Assembly: GCA_015234525.1 (NCBI GenBank)
Contig: JADGMX010000049.1
Coordinates: 186,001 to 250,000, forward strand
Direction of reading: 5' to 3'
From: Flavobacterium sp.
GTDB lineage: Bacteria; Bacteroidota; Bacteroidia; Flavobacteriales; Flavobacteriaceae
Length of the DNA: 64,000 nt
In this document: piece after piece, positions 17,836-28,707 of the stretch
Layout: each line of letters opens with the position of its first letter
Numbering within the stretch: the first letter of the stretch is position 1
Notes under the pieces: generated by a model
What the model saw: only the letters and a program-made list of their open reading frames with translations
The model's database searches: none
What the model was told of the DNA's origin: nothing
Program-made: the position numbers and the translations under genes

Positions 17836-18931
17836 TTATTCGGATTTCTGGCCCATCATCATCAAATAGGCCTTTAGAAACTCGTCAATTTCGCCGTTCA
17901 TCACGCCATCAACATCGCTGGTTTCGTGCTGAGTGCGGACATCCTTGACCAATTTATAAGGATGCATGACATAGTTGCGAATTTGTGAACCCCACTCAAT
18001 TTTCATTTTATTGGCTTCGATTTCGTCGCGCAATGCCTGCTTTTTCTTGAGTTCGATTTCGTACAACTGTGATTTTAGAAGCTGCATCGCCTTGGTTTTG
18101 TTGTCGAGTTGCGAGCGCGTTTCCGAGTTTTCGATAATAATCCCGGTAGGATGGTGACGAAGTCGGACGGCAGTTTCAACCTTGTTGACATTCTGGCCAC
18201 CGGCGCCGCTGGAACGCATGGTTTCCCAGGAAATTTCCGACGGATTAATCTCAATTTCGATAGTATCATCAGCCAGCGGATATACATAAACTGACGCAAA
18301 TGAGGTATGTCGCTTGGCATTTGAGTCAAAAGGCGAGATGCGAACCAGTCGGTGGACACCGTTTTCACCCTTGAGATATCCGAACGAATAATCGCCTTCA
18401 AATTCGAGGGTAACGGTTTTGATACCGGCAACTTCTCCCGCTTGAAAGTTAAGTTCGCGGATTTTGTAGCCTTGTTTCTCGCCCCACATCATGTACATCC
18501 GCATGAGCATTTGCGCCCAATCGCAACTTTCGGTTCCGCCGGCGCCGGCCGTTATTTGCAAAACTGCGCTCATGCTATCGCCTTCATCGGAAAGCATGTT
18601 TTTGAACTCGAGGTTTTCGATATGCGCGTTCGTGATCTCGTATTGTTGGTCGAGTTCTTCGACGGTGAGTTCACCTTCTTTGTAAAATTCGTAGGCGAGT
18701 TGAAGCTCGTCAGCAAGTGCGGTTGCTTTATCGTAATCCTCGACCCATTTCTTCTTGGAACGCAGGTTTTTGACGATTATCTCGGCTTCCCGGGCGTTGT
18801 TCCAAAAATCAGGTGCAAAGGTTTTTTCTTCTTCGTTGGTAATTTCTACAAGCTTGGCATCAACGTCAAAGATACCTCCTTAGCGCACCAAGACGCTCTA
18901 CAATACCTTTGATTTGTTCGGTATTTGTCAT
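17836..18931 (-). CDS. prfB: peptide chain release factor 2, expressed through +1 programmed frameshift at TGA 18868-18866
   Basis: Main frame has RF2 motifs (GAGGTESCDWAQML, SSGAGGQNVNKVETAVRL). Zero frame on minus strand: ATG ACA AAT ACC GAA CAA ATC AAA GGT ATT GTA GAG CGT CTT GGT GCG CTA AGG AGG TAT CTT TGA C; after +1 shift GAC GTT GAT GCC AAG CTT GTA, in frame with the track ORF 17836..18597. Confidence 0.96.
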
Positions 18932-18982
18932 AGTAATCATGTAATTTTGTTCTTCACAAAAATACCATTCATTTTTATATAT

Positions 18983-20008
18983 ATGGAAATAAATTTGGTC
19001 AGCGACACCGTTACTAAGCCGACCCCTGAAATGATGCAATTCATGTTCAAGGCGCAGGTTGGTGACGATGTTTACAAGCAGGATCCGACAGTAAATGAAT
19101 TAGAGGCGCGAGTGGCGAAAATGTTTGGGGTAGAGGCTGCGCTGTTTTTTCCGTCAGGGACGATGGCAAACCAGACTGCGATAAAATTATTGACCAATCC
19201 CGGTGATGAACTCATTGCCGACAAGTATGCACATATTTACAACTTTGAGGCTGGCGGCGTTGCTTTTAACAGTGGCGTAACCTGTAATCTTCTCGATGGC
19301 GATCGCGGTATGATCACGGCTTCGCAGGTTTTATCGGCAATAAATCCGCCGGATTTTTATCATAGTCCGCTAACAACATTGGTTTGCGTTGAAAACACGA
19401 CCAATAAAGGCGGTGGTGCCTGTTACGATTTAGAGGAATTGAAAAAAATCAGGATGGTTTGCGATAAGTACAACCTGAAATTTCATCTGGATGGCGCCCG
19501 ACTGTTCAATGCAATGGTTGCCAAGCACCAGCGACCGGATCAATTTGGCGAACTTTTTCATACCATCTCTATTTGTCTTTCAAAAGGATTGGGCGCTCCG
19601 ATCGGTTCGATATTGTTATCAGATCATGCGACTATTAAAAGAGCGTTGCGAATTCGCAAGATATTTGGCGGCGGAATGAGGCAATCGGGATTTTTGGCGG
19701 CAGCGGGGATTTTCGCATTGGAGAATAATATCGGCCGACTGACCGAAGATCACCGTCGCGCCCGCGAATTGGGACGAGCGCTTACGGCAAAATCCTGGGT
19801 TAAAACCGTTGAGCCAATTGAGACCAACATCGTTATTTTTTCTGTGCGCGATGGATTGACAGAGCGGCAAGTCATCGATAAACTCAACGAGCGAAGTATT
19901 GCCATAAGCGCACTTGGCAAGGGAAAACTCAGATTAGTCACGCATCTTGATTATCGCGAAGTGATGCATTCGTATGTTCTGGAAACGCTCTCAAAGCTTG
20001 ATTTTTAA
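18983..20008 (+). CDS. low-specificity threonine aldolase family protein
   Basis: MEINLVSDTVTKPTPEMMQFMFKAQVGDDVYKQDPTVNELE; PLP-lysine region SICLSKGLGAPIGS. Start ATG 18983 preferred over 18914. Confidence 0.92.
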   Translation: MEINLVSDTVTKPTPEMMQFMFKAQVGDDVYKQDPTVNELEARVAKMFGVEAALFFPSGTMANQTAIKLLTNPGDELIADKYAHIYNFEAGGVAFNSGVTCNLLDGDRGMITASQVLSAINPPDFYHSPLTTLVCVENTTNKGGGACYDLEELKKIRMVCDKYNLKFHLDGARLFNAMVAKHQRPDQFGELFHTISICLSKGLGAPIGSILLSDHATIKRALRIRKIFGGGMRQSGFLAAAGIFALENNIGRLTEDHRRARELGRALTAKSWVKTVEPIETNIVIFSVRDGLTERQVIDKLNERSIAISALGKGKLRLVTHLDYREVMHSYVLETLSKLDF

Positions 20009-20335
20009 CTATTTGAACATATTGCCAAGTCCGGGAATATCCGGCATTCCATCTTTAGCGGCGGCGGCGAGTTCAGCTTCGTTGATCTGACTTGCGCGCG
20101 TGATTGCTTTGTTGAGTACAAGAACCAGGTAATCTTCAAGTTGTTCTTTGTCTTCAAGTAACGAATCGTCGAGAGTGATGCTGCGTATTTCGCGATTTGC
20201 GGTCAAGGTAACCTTCAGCATACCGTCGCTACTTTGCTCATCAATAAGGACTGTGTCGAGTCGCTGTTTTGTTTCTTCCACTTTCTTTTGAGCTTCCTGA
20301 AGTTTGCCCATCATTCCCATTAAATCACCGAACAT
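20009..20335 (-). CDS. YbaB/EbfC family nucleoid-associated protein
   Basis: [29 protein letters not shown]; small acidic C-terminus; typical length. Confidence 0.93.
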   Translation of the reverse strand: MFGDLMGMMGKLQEAQKKVEETKQRLDTVLIDEQSSDGMLKVTLTANREIRSITLDDSLLEDKEQLEDYLVLVLNKAITRASQINEAELAAAAKDGMPDIPGLGNMFK

Positions 20336-20428
20336 ATCATTAAATTTATAAATTAGTCACACAAATTTAGGCAAATAACTTCAATGGCTCAGCAAGCTAA
20401 AACGTACTTTTGCCCTTTATATCACTTC

Positions 20429-22495
20429 ATGAAAAAATCATTTAACATAGCGCCGCCGCTCGCGGATAAAAAGCCCAAAAAACTTCGGAAACACAATCAT
20501 ATCCGCATTGACGATTACTATTGGCTGAACGATCGCGAGAATCCGGAAGTCATCGATTATTTGAACCGTGAAAACGATTATTATCACGCGGCGACAGCTC
20601 ATACCGACGACTTTCAAAAGCAGTTATTCGAAGAAATGAAATCGCGTATCAAAGAAGACGATCAATCGGTCCCGTTCTTATATAATGGCTATTATTATAT
20701 CACGCGATACGAAAAGGGGCAAGGTTATCCGATTTACTCCCGAAAAAAAGGCAGCCTTTCGGCCGATGAAGAAATCATGTTTAACTGCAACGAAATGGCT
20801 AAGGATCATTCGTTTTTTCAGTTAGGCGGCCTGAGCATTTCGCCCAATAACCGATTTGCGGCATTTACAACAGACGTTGTCGGTCGCAGGATGTTTACTT
20901 TAAAAATAAAGGATTTGCAGACCGGTGAGATTTTCCCTCAGGAAATCATCAACACTACAGGAAATGCCGCTTGGGGAAATGACAACAAAAGCCTTTTTTA
21001 CACCACTCAGGATCAGGGCACATTGCGCGCCAGTAAGGTTTTCCGACATGAACTCGGCACGGCGGTCGGCAAAGACACGCTGATCTACGAAGAAACCGAT
21101 GAAACTTTTACGGTGGAAGTCGCAAAGTCGAAGTCGCGCAAGTATATTTTCATCGAAGCAGAAAGCACCCTTACAACCGAGTACAGGTTTGTAAATGCTG
21201 ATACGCCGACTGAAGAGTTTAAAATTTTTCAAAAACGCGTACGTGGACTCGAATATGGTCTTGCGCATTACGGCGATAGCTTTTACATCAGGACAAATAA
21301 AGACAACGCCGTCAACTTTAAATTGATGAAAACTCCGGAGACAAAAACTGCCAAAAGATATTGGGTTGACCTCATTGGACATCGGGAGGATGTTTTGCTA
21401 GAAGATATCGAGATTTTCAATGAGTATTTGGTGGTCGAAGAGCGATCAAACGGATTGAATAAACTTCGAATCATCAAGTGGGCGGATCAAACTGAATACT
21501 ACTTGCCATTTGATAGTGAAACATATAGCGTTTATACGACTTCAAATGTTGATTTTAACACACATTTGCTTCGTTATAGTTATCAGTCGCTTGCCACGCC
21601 AACATCTGTTATCGATTATAACATGAAAACCGGTGAGAAGACGATTTTAAAAGAACAATCGGTTTTAGGAGGAAATTTCGACAAGGCAAATTATGTCGAA
21701 GAACGCCTCTGGGCTACAGCCGACGACGGAACTAAAATTCCGATTTCGGTTGTCTACCGCAAGGGTCTGAAAAAAGATTCTAAAAATCCGGTTTTGCAGT
21801 ACGCTTATGGATCATACGGGGTTACTATGGATGCTTATTTTTCTTCCGGAAGGTTGTCATTGCTAGATCGGGGGTTTATCTATGCCATTGCGCACATCAG
21901 AGGTGGCGAAGACATGGGCCGTCAATGGTACGAAGACGGAAAATTACTCACGAAAATGAATACGTTTACCGATTTTATCGCGTGTTCGAAATTTTTGATC
22001 GACCAAAAATATACGTCGCCCCAGCATTTGTATGCTGAAGGTGGTTCGGCTGGCGGATTGCTGATGGGTGCAGTCGTAAATATGGCCCCGGAACTTTACA
22101 ATGGCGTGATTGCGCAAGTCCCATTTGTGGATGTTGTTACCACCATGTTGGATGACAGCATTCCGCTGACCACCGGCGAGTACGACGAGTGGGGGAATCC
22201 GAATAAAAAAGAATATTACGATTATATGTTGGCGTATTCTCCTTACGATAACGTAAAGCGGCAATCCTATCCAAACATGCTGATTACAACCGGACTTCAC
22301 GATTCGCAAGTGCAATATTGGGAACCTGCAAAATGGGTTGCCAAACTTCGCACCCATAAAACCGACGACAATTTATTGCTTTTGCACACCAATATGGAAG
22401 CCGGACACGGTGGCGCTTCAGGCCGATTTGAAGCATTAAAAGAGGTGGCAAGGGAATTTAGTTTTTTGCTAGATTTAGAAGGAATTAAAAGCTAG
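20429..22495 (+). CDS. S9 family peptidase (oligopeptidase B/prolyl oligopeptidase)
   Basis: [38 protein letters not shown] (GGSAGG); C-terminal [13 protein letters not shown] at 20429 preferred. Confidence 0.94.
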   Translation: MKKSFNIAPPLADKKPKKLRKHNHIRIDDYYWLNDRENPEVIDYLNRENDYYHAATAHTDDFQKQLFEEMKSRIKEDDQSVPFLYNGYYYITRYEKGQGYPIYSRKKGSLSADEEIMFNCNEMAKDHSFFQLGGLSISPNNRFAAFTTDVVGRRMFTLKIKDLQTGEIFPQEIINTTGNAAWGNDNKSLFYTTQDQGTLRASKVFRHELGTAVGKDTLIYEETDETFTVEVAKSKSRKYIFIEAESTLTTEYRFVNADTPTEEFKIFQKRVRGLEYGLAHYGDSFYIRTNKDNAVNFKLMKTPETKTAKRYWVDLIGHREDVLLEDIEIFNEYLVVEERSNGLNKLRIIKWADQTEYYLPFDSETYSVYTTSNVDFNTHLLRYSYQSLATPTSVIDYNMKTGEKTILKEQSVLGGNFDKANYVEERLWATADDGTKIPISVVYRKGLKKDSKNPVLQYAYGSYGVTMDAYFSSGRLSLLDRGFIYAIAHIRGGEDMGRQWYEDGKLLTKMNTFTDFIACSKFLIDQKYTSPQHLYAEGGSAGGLLMGAVVNMAPELYNGVIAQVPFVDVVTTMLDDSIPLTTGEYDEWGNPNKKEYYDYMLAYSPYDNVKRQSYPNMLITTGLHDSQVQYWEPAKWVAKLRTHKTDDNLLLLHTNMEAGHGGASGRFEALKEVAREFSFLLDLEGIKS

Positions 22496-22572
22496 TTAGA
22501 ATATTTTTAGTAAATTTGCGAGGATTTGGGGCTATCAGTTTTGGCTGTATTTTCCTCAACAACTTATATTTT

Positions 22573-23613
22573 ATGAAAGAAGAGATAAAGGCTTACAACA
22601 ATATCTTAGAGTTGATAGGGAATACACCACTTATTAAGCTCAATAAAATCACAAACGGTTTTGCAGGTAATTTTTATGCTAAAGTAGAAGCTTTCAATCC
22701 CGGACACTCCACAAAAGACAGAATTGCCTTATATATTATTGAAGAAGCTGAGCGCAGAGGAATACTTTCGCCAGGCGATACCATTATAGAAACTACTTCA
22801 GGAAATACCGGATTCAGCATTGCGATGGTTAGTATCATCAAGGGTTATAACTGTATTCTTGCCGTTAGTTCAAAATCATCGAAAGACAAAATCGATATGC
22901 TGAGAAGCATGGGTGCAAAAGTTTATGTTTGCCCGGCGCACGTTTCAGCTGATGATGAACGCTCATACTATAATGTTGCAAAACGACTTCATGAGGAAAC
23001 AAAAGGATCGGTTTATATTAATCAATACTTTAATCAACTCAACATCGATGCGCATTACAAAACTACCGGTCCTGAAATTTGGGAACAAACCGGCGGTCAG
23101 ATTACGCATCTTGTTGCTTGTAGCGGTACCGGTGGAACGATTTCCGGTGCGGCAAAATATCTGAAAGAACAAAATCCGGCGATTCGTATCCTTGGAGTTG
23201 ACGCTTTTGGATCGGTGTTGAAGAAATATCACGAAACCCGCGAATTCGATAATGCGGAGATTTACCCATACAGAATTGAAGGTTTAGGTAAAAACCTGAT
23301 CCCGTCGGCAACTGATTTCGATCTGATCGACAAATTCATGAAAGTCACCGATGAGGAAAGTGCGCACACAACCCGTGAGATCGCCAAAAGCGAAGGGCTG
23401 TTTGTAGGGTATACTTCCGGAGCTGTCATTCAGGCCATCAAGCAATATGCAGAGGACGGTGAATTCGACCAAAACAGTAAAGTTGTCGCCATTTTCCCGG
23501 ATCACGGTTCGAGATATATGAGCAAAGTTTTCAGTGATGACTGGATGAACGAACAGGGATTCTTCGATAGCGTTAACCTGGAAGAAGCACAAAAAATAGA
23601 ATTTATTAAATAA
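22573..23613 (+). CDS. PLP-dependent cysteine synthase/cystathionine beta-synthase-like protein
   Basis: [51 protein letters not shown] motifs. Confidence 0.92.
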   Translation: MKEEIKAYNNILELIGNTPLIKLNKITNGFAGNFYAKVEAFNPGHSTKDRIALYIIEEAERRGILSPGDTIIETTSGNTGFSIAMVSIIKGYNCILAVSSKSSKDKIDMLRSMGAKVYVCPAHVSADDERSYYNVAKRLHEETKGSVYINQYFNQLNIDAHYKTTGPEIWEQTGGQITHLVACSGTGGTISGAAKYLKEQNPAIRILGVDAFGSVLKKYHETREFDNAEIYPYRIEGLGKNLIPSATDFDLIDKFMKVTDEESAHTTREIAKSEGLFVGYTSGAVIQAIKQYAEDGEFDQNSKVVAIFPDHGSRYMSKVFSDDWMNEQGFFDSVNLEEAQKIEFIK

Positions 23614-23640
23614 GCATTAAAATTCCGCACAAAAAAAAAT

Positions 23641-23671
23641 CCAGATTCCAATAGTTTTAATTGGATCTGGA
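23641..23671 (+). terminator. intrinsic terminator
   Basis: CCAGATTCCAAT-AGTTTTA-ATTGGATCTGG followed by AATTTTTATT. Confidence 0.7.
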
Positions 23672-23727
23672 ATTTTTATTATTTGAAAACGACCGATTTT
23701 ATTTTCGGTTTGTTCGACGTTGCGTGA

Positions 23728-23792
23728 GCGATGGAAGCGGCGTCCTTTTGTGAGGATTGCGAACAAAAGACACAGCGGACAGCGCGACCCCA
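23728..23792 (-). repeat. Dispersed hairpin element, copy G (inverted)
   Basis: GCGATGGAAGCGGCGTCCTTTTGTGAGGATTGCGAACAAAAGACACAGCGGACAGCGCGACC; reverse complement fits the family arms, with internal CTTTTGT/ACAAAAG arms. Confidence 0.7.
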
Positions 23793-23849
23793 ACGATTAA
23801 GCCAATTTTACCGACTCATATCATTTGGGGGCACGCCCAAAACCAAAAT

Positions 23850-24569
23850 TTACTCCGCAGTTTCAGTCATCGTGTGATAAACGTTCTGAACGTCATCGTC
23901 TTCCTCGATTTTTTCCAAAAGTTTCTCGACATCGGCAACTTGCTCGGCTGAAAGCTCTTTGGTCACTTGCGGAATCCGCTCAAATCCCGACGATAGAATG
24001 TCGAATCCGCGGCTTTCAAGTTCCTTCTGAATCGCGCCAAAACTCTCGAACGGCGCATAAATCATAATCCCATCTTCGTCCAGAAACACTTCCTCAACAC
24101 CAAAATCGATAAGCTCAAGCTCAAGTTCCTCCACATCGAGATCCGCTTTTGCGATCCTGAAATTGCAAATGTGATCAAACATGAATTCGACCGATCCCTG
24201 AGTGCCCAAACTTCCGTTGCATTTGTTGAAATAGCTGCGAATGTTGGCAACCGTTCGGTTGTTGTTGTCGGTTGCGGTCTCGATTAAAATCGCAATTCCG
24301 TGTGGGGCATAACCTTCGAAAAGCACTTCTTTATAGTTGGCGGTATCTTTGTCGGTTGCCTTTTTAATGGCGCGCTCCACGTTGTCTTTCGGCATGTTGG
24401 CCGACTTTGCGTTTTGGATTACCGCACGCAACCTCGAGTTCGATTCGGGATTCGGACCGCCTTCTTTCACCGCCATGACGATGTCCTTGCCAATTCGAGT
24501 AAAAGCTTTGGCCATCGCTGACCAACGTTTCATTTTTCTGTTCTTTCTAAATTCGAAAGCTCTTCCCAT
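23850..24569 (-). CDS. YebC/PmpR family DNA-binding transcriptional regulator
   Basis: MGRAFEFRKNRKMKRWSAMAKAFTRIGKDI; GPNPESNSRLRAVIQNAKSANMPKDNVERAIKK. Confidence 0.95.
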   Translation of the reverse strand: MGRAFEFRKNRKMKRWSAMAKAFTRIGKDIVMAVKEGGPNPESNSRLRAVIQNAKSANMPKDNVERAIKKATDKDTANYKEVLFEGYAPHGIAILIETATDNNNRTVANIRSYFNKCNGSLGTQGSVEFMFDHICNFRIAKADLDVEELELELIDFGVEEVFLDEDGIMIYAPFESFGAIQKELESRGFDILSSGFERIPQVTKELSAEQVADVEKLLEKIEEDDDVQNVYHTMTETAE

Positions 24570-24578
24570 AAGAGATAA

Positions 24579-25667
24579 TTAATTATTTGGTTTGTAAAAT
24601 GGCGTTTTTACGACCTTTGCCGGAACGTCATTTTTTCTGATTCTGATAAAAATTTCACTGTCAATCGAGCTGTTTTCAATCGTCACATAGCCAAGTCCGA
24701 TGCCTTTGTTTAATGACGGAGCCATAGTTCCCGAGGTGACAATTCCGATATTGTTGCCGTTTTTATCGACAATTTCGTAATCATGACGAGGTACGCCGCG
24801 CTCTAAAAGTTCAAAACCGACAAGTTTTCGCGTCACGCCTTCTTCTTTTTGTTTCTTCAGGTTTTCAGAGTTGACAAAATCCTTGTTGAATTTCGTGATC
24901 CAGCCAAGCCCGGCTTCAAGTGGCGAAGTGGTATCGCTGATGTCATTTCCATAAAGACAAAAGCCCATTTCGAGTCGCAACGTATCGCGCGCCGCCAAAC
25001 CGATTGGCTTGATTCCAAAACGTTCACCGGCTTCAAAAACCTTGTTCCAGATTTGTTCAACTTCCGAATTTTTGCAATAAATTTCAAATCCGCCCGAACC
25101 GGTATAACCCGTGGCTGAAATGATTACGTGCTCAACTCCGGCAAACGGACCAACTTCAAAATGATAGAATTTAATCGCAGAAAGATCAACTGAAGTCAAT
25201 GTTTGCATGGCTTCAACCGCCTTTGGACCCTGAATGGCGAGCAGCGAGTAATCGTCTGAAATATTTCGAAGTTCAGCACCAACGGTATTGTGTTTCGAAA
25301 TCCATTCCCAATCCTTATCGATATTTGACGCGTTCACCACCAGCAAATACTGATCATCCTTCATTTTATAAACAATCAAATCATCTATGATTCCGCCGGT
25401 TTCATTCGGAAAACACGAATATTGCGCTTTGCCAACCGTTAAAACCGAAGCGTCGTTGCTGCAAACTTTCTGGATAAGATCAAGCGCGTTTGGTCCCGAA
25501 ATCAGAAATTCGCCCATATGAGAAACATCGAAAACGCCCACTTTAGTGCGTACAGTTTCATGTTCAATATTTACACCTTCGTACTGAATCGGCATGTTAT
25601 AGCCTGCAAAAGGCAGCATTTTAGCTCCAAGTTTTTCGTGAATATGCGTCAGCGCTGTATTTTTCAT
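24579..25667 (-). CDS. gcvT: glycine cleavage system aminomethyltransferase
   Basis: [53 protein letters not shown]. Confidence 0.96.
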   Translation of the reverse strand: MKNTALTHIHEKLGAKMLPFAGYNMPIQYEGVNIEHETVRTKVGVFDVSHMGEFLISGPNALDLIQKVCSNDASVLTVGKAQYSCFPNETGGIIDDLIVYKMKDDQYLLVVNASNIDKDWEWISKHNTVGAELRNISDDYSLLAIQGPKAVEAMQTLTSVDLSAIKFYHFEVGPFAGVEHVIISATGYTGSGGFEIYCKNSEVEQIWNKVFEAGERFGIKPIGLAARDTLRLEMGFCLYGNDISDTTSPLEAGLGWITKFNKDFVNSENLKKQKEEGVTRKLVGFELLERGVPRHDYEIVDKNGNNIGIVTSGTMAPSLNKGIGLGYVTIENSSIDSEIFIRIRKNDVPAKVVKTPFYKPNN

Positions 25668-25777
25668 GTCTTTAGCGGCGTTTTTTTTGCCGACGCTAAT
25701 TTATCGCTTTTTGTCGGTATTGCAAACTGTGGCGCGTGTTGTTTTCGGCACGTGGTTGTGCGGATAATTTGTGATTT

Positions 25778-25887
25778 TAGGAGCTGTTTCCCGCTATTGC
25801 TACAATCTTTTTTGCCAGATATCAGTTCTCGGTATTTAGTGCATGGTCGGCAAAAAAGGATTTTCGCTTCTATCGGGGCTATGGCGG
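25778..25887 (+). repeat. Dispersed hairpin element, copy D
   Basis: AGGAGCTGTTTCCCGCTATTGCTACAATCTTTTTTGCC...GGCAAAAAAGGATTTTCGCTTCTATCGGGGCTATGGC; perfect 10-bp inverted repeat 25807-25816 / 25849-25858. Confidence 0.8.
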
Positions 25888-26032
25888 TTTAGCTAACTTC
25901 AAAAAACCGGTTTATTTTAACAAAGGAACTGCATCAAACCGAAAGGAAAACCGCCAATTGGCCAATGATGCGAAAAACTACAACTAGTCTTTAATTCATT
26001 TTTGGTTATGTTTGTAGTCGAAAAAAAACGAC

Positions 26033-26818
26033 ATGCAAACATTGCGGACCGTTAACGTCACCAGATACATCACGCCGCTTCGTGAGGGAGGATCGCTTCC
26101 TGCGCTTGCCGAGGCCGACGACGATTTTAAATATGTGCTCAAATTTAGAGGCGCGGGTCATGGTGTAAAAGCTTTGATCGCCGAACTCATTGGCGGCGAG
26201 GTTGCTCGGGCGCTGAACTTGCCGGTTCCCGAACTTGTGTTCTCAAACCTCGACGAGTGTTTCGGCCGAACCGAAGCCGATGAAGAAATTCAGGATCTTC
26301 TGCAAGGAAGCCAAGGGTTAAATCTTGCGCTTCATTTTTTGTCGGGAGCCATTACATTTGATCCCGCTGTAACGGATGTTGAGGCCAGATTATCGTCGGA
26401 AATCGTTTGGCTTGATTCATTTATCACCAACGTCGATCGTACTTTTAGAAACACCAACATGCTGATCTGGCATCGCGAACTTTGGCTGATCGATCATGGC
26501 GCGTGTTTGTACTTTCATCATTCGTTCACCAATTGGGAACAACATGCCAAAAGCCCGTTTGCCTTAATTAAAGATCATGTTTTGCTTCCAAATGCAACCA
26601 TGCTTGACCAAGCCGACGCCAGTTTCAAATCGATTCTCACCGATGAAAAGCTGCGTAAAATTGTAAATCTTATCCCGGATGATTGGCTCAATTGGGAAGA
26701 TGCTGACGAATCGCCGGATGAGCTGCGCGAGGTGTATTTCAATTTCCTTTCGTTGCGACTCAAAAATTCAGAGATATTCATAAAAGAAGCAAAAGATGCC
26801 AGAGAAAAACTTATATGA
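26033..26818 (+). CDS. HipA-like kinase domain protein (stand-alone)
   Basis: YVLKFRGAGHGVKALIAELIGGEVARALNLPVPELVF (ATP-binding region), NVDRTFRNTNML (catalytic loop-like), WLIDHGACLYFHH (metal-binding D). Confidence 0.8.
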   Translation: MQTLRTVNVTRYITPLREGGSLPALAEADDDFKYVLKFRGAGHGVKALIAELIGGEVARALNLPVPELVFSNLDECFGRTEADEEIQDLLQGSQGLNLALHFLSGAITFDPAVTDVEARLSSEIVWLDSFITNVDRTFRNTNMLIWHRELWLIDHGACLYFHHSFTNWEQHAKSPFALIKDHVLLPNATMLDQADASFKSILTDEKLRKIVNLIPDDWLNWEDADESPDELREVYFNFLSLRLKNSEIFIKEAKDAREKLI

Positions 26819-27179
26819 ATATGCCGTCATTCGCGTGATGCCAAAGGTGGAGCGTGAAGAATTTTTAAATGTAGGCGTTGTTGTTTTTTGCAAAAAAGCC
26901 AAATATTTGAAATGCCTTTATACAATCGATGCCCGGCGGTTGTCGGTTCTTTGCACGGAATTCGACCTCGACCAGTTGTCTAAAAATATGGATGCCTTTA
27001 GAAAAATTGTCGATGGCGATAAATCTGGCGGTCCAATCGCACAACTCGATTTACCGTCGCGATTCCGGTGGTTGACTGCCGTAAGAAGTTCGGCGATTCA
27101 AACTTCCAGACCGCATCCCGGATTATCAACCGACCTCGACCAAACACTTAACCGACTTTACAACGATCTGGTTTTATAA
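26796..27179 (+). CDS. DUF3037 domain protein
   Basis: YEYAVIRVMPKVEREEFLNVGVVVFCKKAKYL; overlaps the kinase gene by 23 nt. Confidence 0.8.
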   Translation: MPEKNLYEYAVIRVMPKVEREEFLNVGVVVFCKKAKYLKCLYTIDARRLSVLCTEFDLDQLSKNMDAFRKIVDGDKSGGPIAQLDLPSRFRWLTAVRSSAIQTSRPHPGLSTDLDQTLNRLYNDLVL

Positions 27180-27198
27180 CCGGTAAAATATATTAGAA

Positions 27199-28707
27199 AT
27201 GGACAATTGTCATTACATCAGTTCGAAAATACTAACCCTCGACGACCTTCGCGATATTATCGCATCAAATAAAACATTGGCACTTTCAGAAGAAGCGCGG
27301 ATTAACATCGAAAAATGCCGCACGTACCTCGACCGGAAAATGGAATCTTCAGATGATGCTATTTACGGAATCAATACCGGTTTTGGCTCGCTTTACAACA
27401 TCAAAATCCCAAAATCAGATTTAGCCACCTTGCAGAAAAACCTGGTTATGTCGCATGCTTGCGGAACCGGAACTGAAGTTCCGACGGAAATCGTTAAGAT
27501 CATGCTTCTGCTAAAAGTTCAGTCGCTTAGTTATGGATATTCAGGTGTGCAACTTGCCACCGTTGAACGATTGATCGAATTTTACAACAGCGACATTCTG
27601 CCGGTAGTGTATGAACAAGGTTCGCTGGGAGCGTCGGGCGATTTGGCGCCGCTAGCACATCTTTCTTTGCCGCTGCTTGGTGAAGGCGAGGTTAATTTTA
27701 ATGGCGAAAAGCAAAATGCTGCTGACGTACTTCGTGAGATGAATTGGCAAGCTATTGAACTCCAATCGAAAGAAGGACTTGCGCTTCTGAACGGAACGCA
27801 GTTTATGAGCGCTTACGGAACACATATCTTACTTAAAACAGAGAAGCTCAGTTATTTAGCTGATTTGATTTCAACTATTTCATTAGAAGCTTTCGACGGA
27901 AGGAAAGAGCCGTTTCACGAGATGATTCATTTCATTCGGCCGCACAAAGGTCAGATTGTTACAGCAAAACGGGTCTTGTCATTCCTGGAAGACAGTGAGA
28001 TTATCTCGCAACCCAAAAAGCACGTACAAGATCCGTATTCATTCAGATGCATTCCGCAGGTTCACGGTGCTTCAAAAGACGCAATCGACTACACTAAAAA
28101 AGTTTTCAAGACTGAAATCAATTCGGTTACAGATAATCCGAATATCATTATCGACTCAGATGAAATTGTATCAGGTGGTAATTTCCACGGTCAGCCGCTT
28201 GCCATCGCATTAGATCTTCTTGCCATCGCACTAGCTGAACTTGGTAGCATCTCAGAACGCCGCACCTATCAATTGATTTCTGGGCTTCGCGGTTTGCCCG
28301 CATTTTTGGTCAACAACGCCGGCTTGAACTCCGGGTTTATGATTCCGCAATATACTGCTGCTAGTATCGCCAGTCAGAACAAGCAATTGGCTGCCCCGGC
28401 AAGTGTCGACAGCATTGTATCGAGCAACGGCCAGGAAGATCATGTAAGTATGGGAGCAAACGCCGCTACTAAAGCACTTCGAGTGGTTAATAATCTCGAG
28501 ACGATTCTTGCAATTGAACTGATGAACGCATCGCAAGCAATTCATTTCCGTGAACCGTTAAAGTCGAGCTCGTTTATCGAGAGCTTTTTGAAACTTTATC
28601 GTGAAGAAGTTCCGTTTGTGAGCGAAGACCGAATTTTACATTACGATATTTTGAAAACCGTCGAATTTATCAGAAGTTTTCAGATCGACGATGAAGTATT
28701 GAACTAA
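27199..28707 (+). CDS. hutH: histidine ammonia-lyase (HAL/PAL family)
   Basis: MIO motif GSLGASGDLAPLAHLSLPLLGEGEV; NLVMSHACG carries the Ser-His pair typical of histidine-specific members. Confidence 0.9.
   Translation: MDNCHYISSKILTLDDLRDIIASNKTLALSEEARINIEKCRTYLDRKMESSDDAIYGINTGFGSLYNIKIPKSDLATLQKNLVMSHACGTGTEVPTEIVKIMLLLKVQSLSYGYSGVQLATVERLIEFYNSDILPVVYEQGSLGASGDLAPLAHLSLPLLGEGEVNFNGEKQNAADVLREMNWQAIELQSKEGLALLNGTQFMSAYGTHILLKTEKLSYLADLISTISLEAFDGRKEPFHEMIHFIRPHKGQIVTAKRVLSFLEDSEIISQPKKHVQDPYSFRCIPQVHGASKDAIDYTKKVFKTEINSVTDNPNIIIDSDEIVSGGNFHGQPLAIALDLLAIALAELGSISERRTYQLISGLRGLPAFLVNNAGLNSGFMIPQYTAASIASQNKQLAAPASVDSIVSSNGQEDHVSMGANAATKALRVVNNLETILAIELMNASQAIHFREPLKSSSFIESFLKLYREEVPFVSEDRILHYDILKTVEFIRSFQIDDEVLN

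Noticed and set aside
18352-18912. 186-aa plus-strand ORF
   Set aside because: Antisense to prfB, including its frameshift region; no recognisable domain, low-complexity hydrophobic/aromatic composition typical of shadow ORFs.
18598-18931. prfB as a pseudogene with broken 5' end
   Set aside because: The in-frame TGA sits in a canonical AGGAGG-TAT-CTT-TGA-C frameshift context, so the gene is intact.
26033-27179. Classical hipBA toxin-antitoxin locus
   Set aside because: No HTH HipB-like gene adjacent, and the kinase is shorter (261 aa) than classical HipA; reported instead as a distinct HipA-like/DUF3037 pair.
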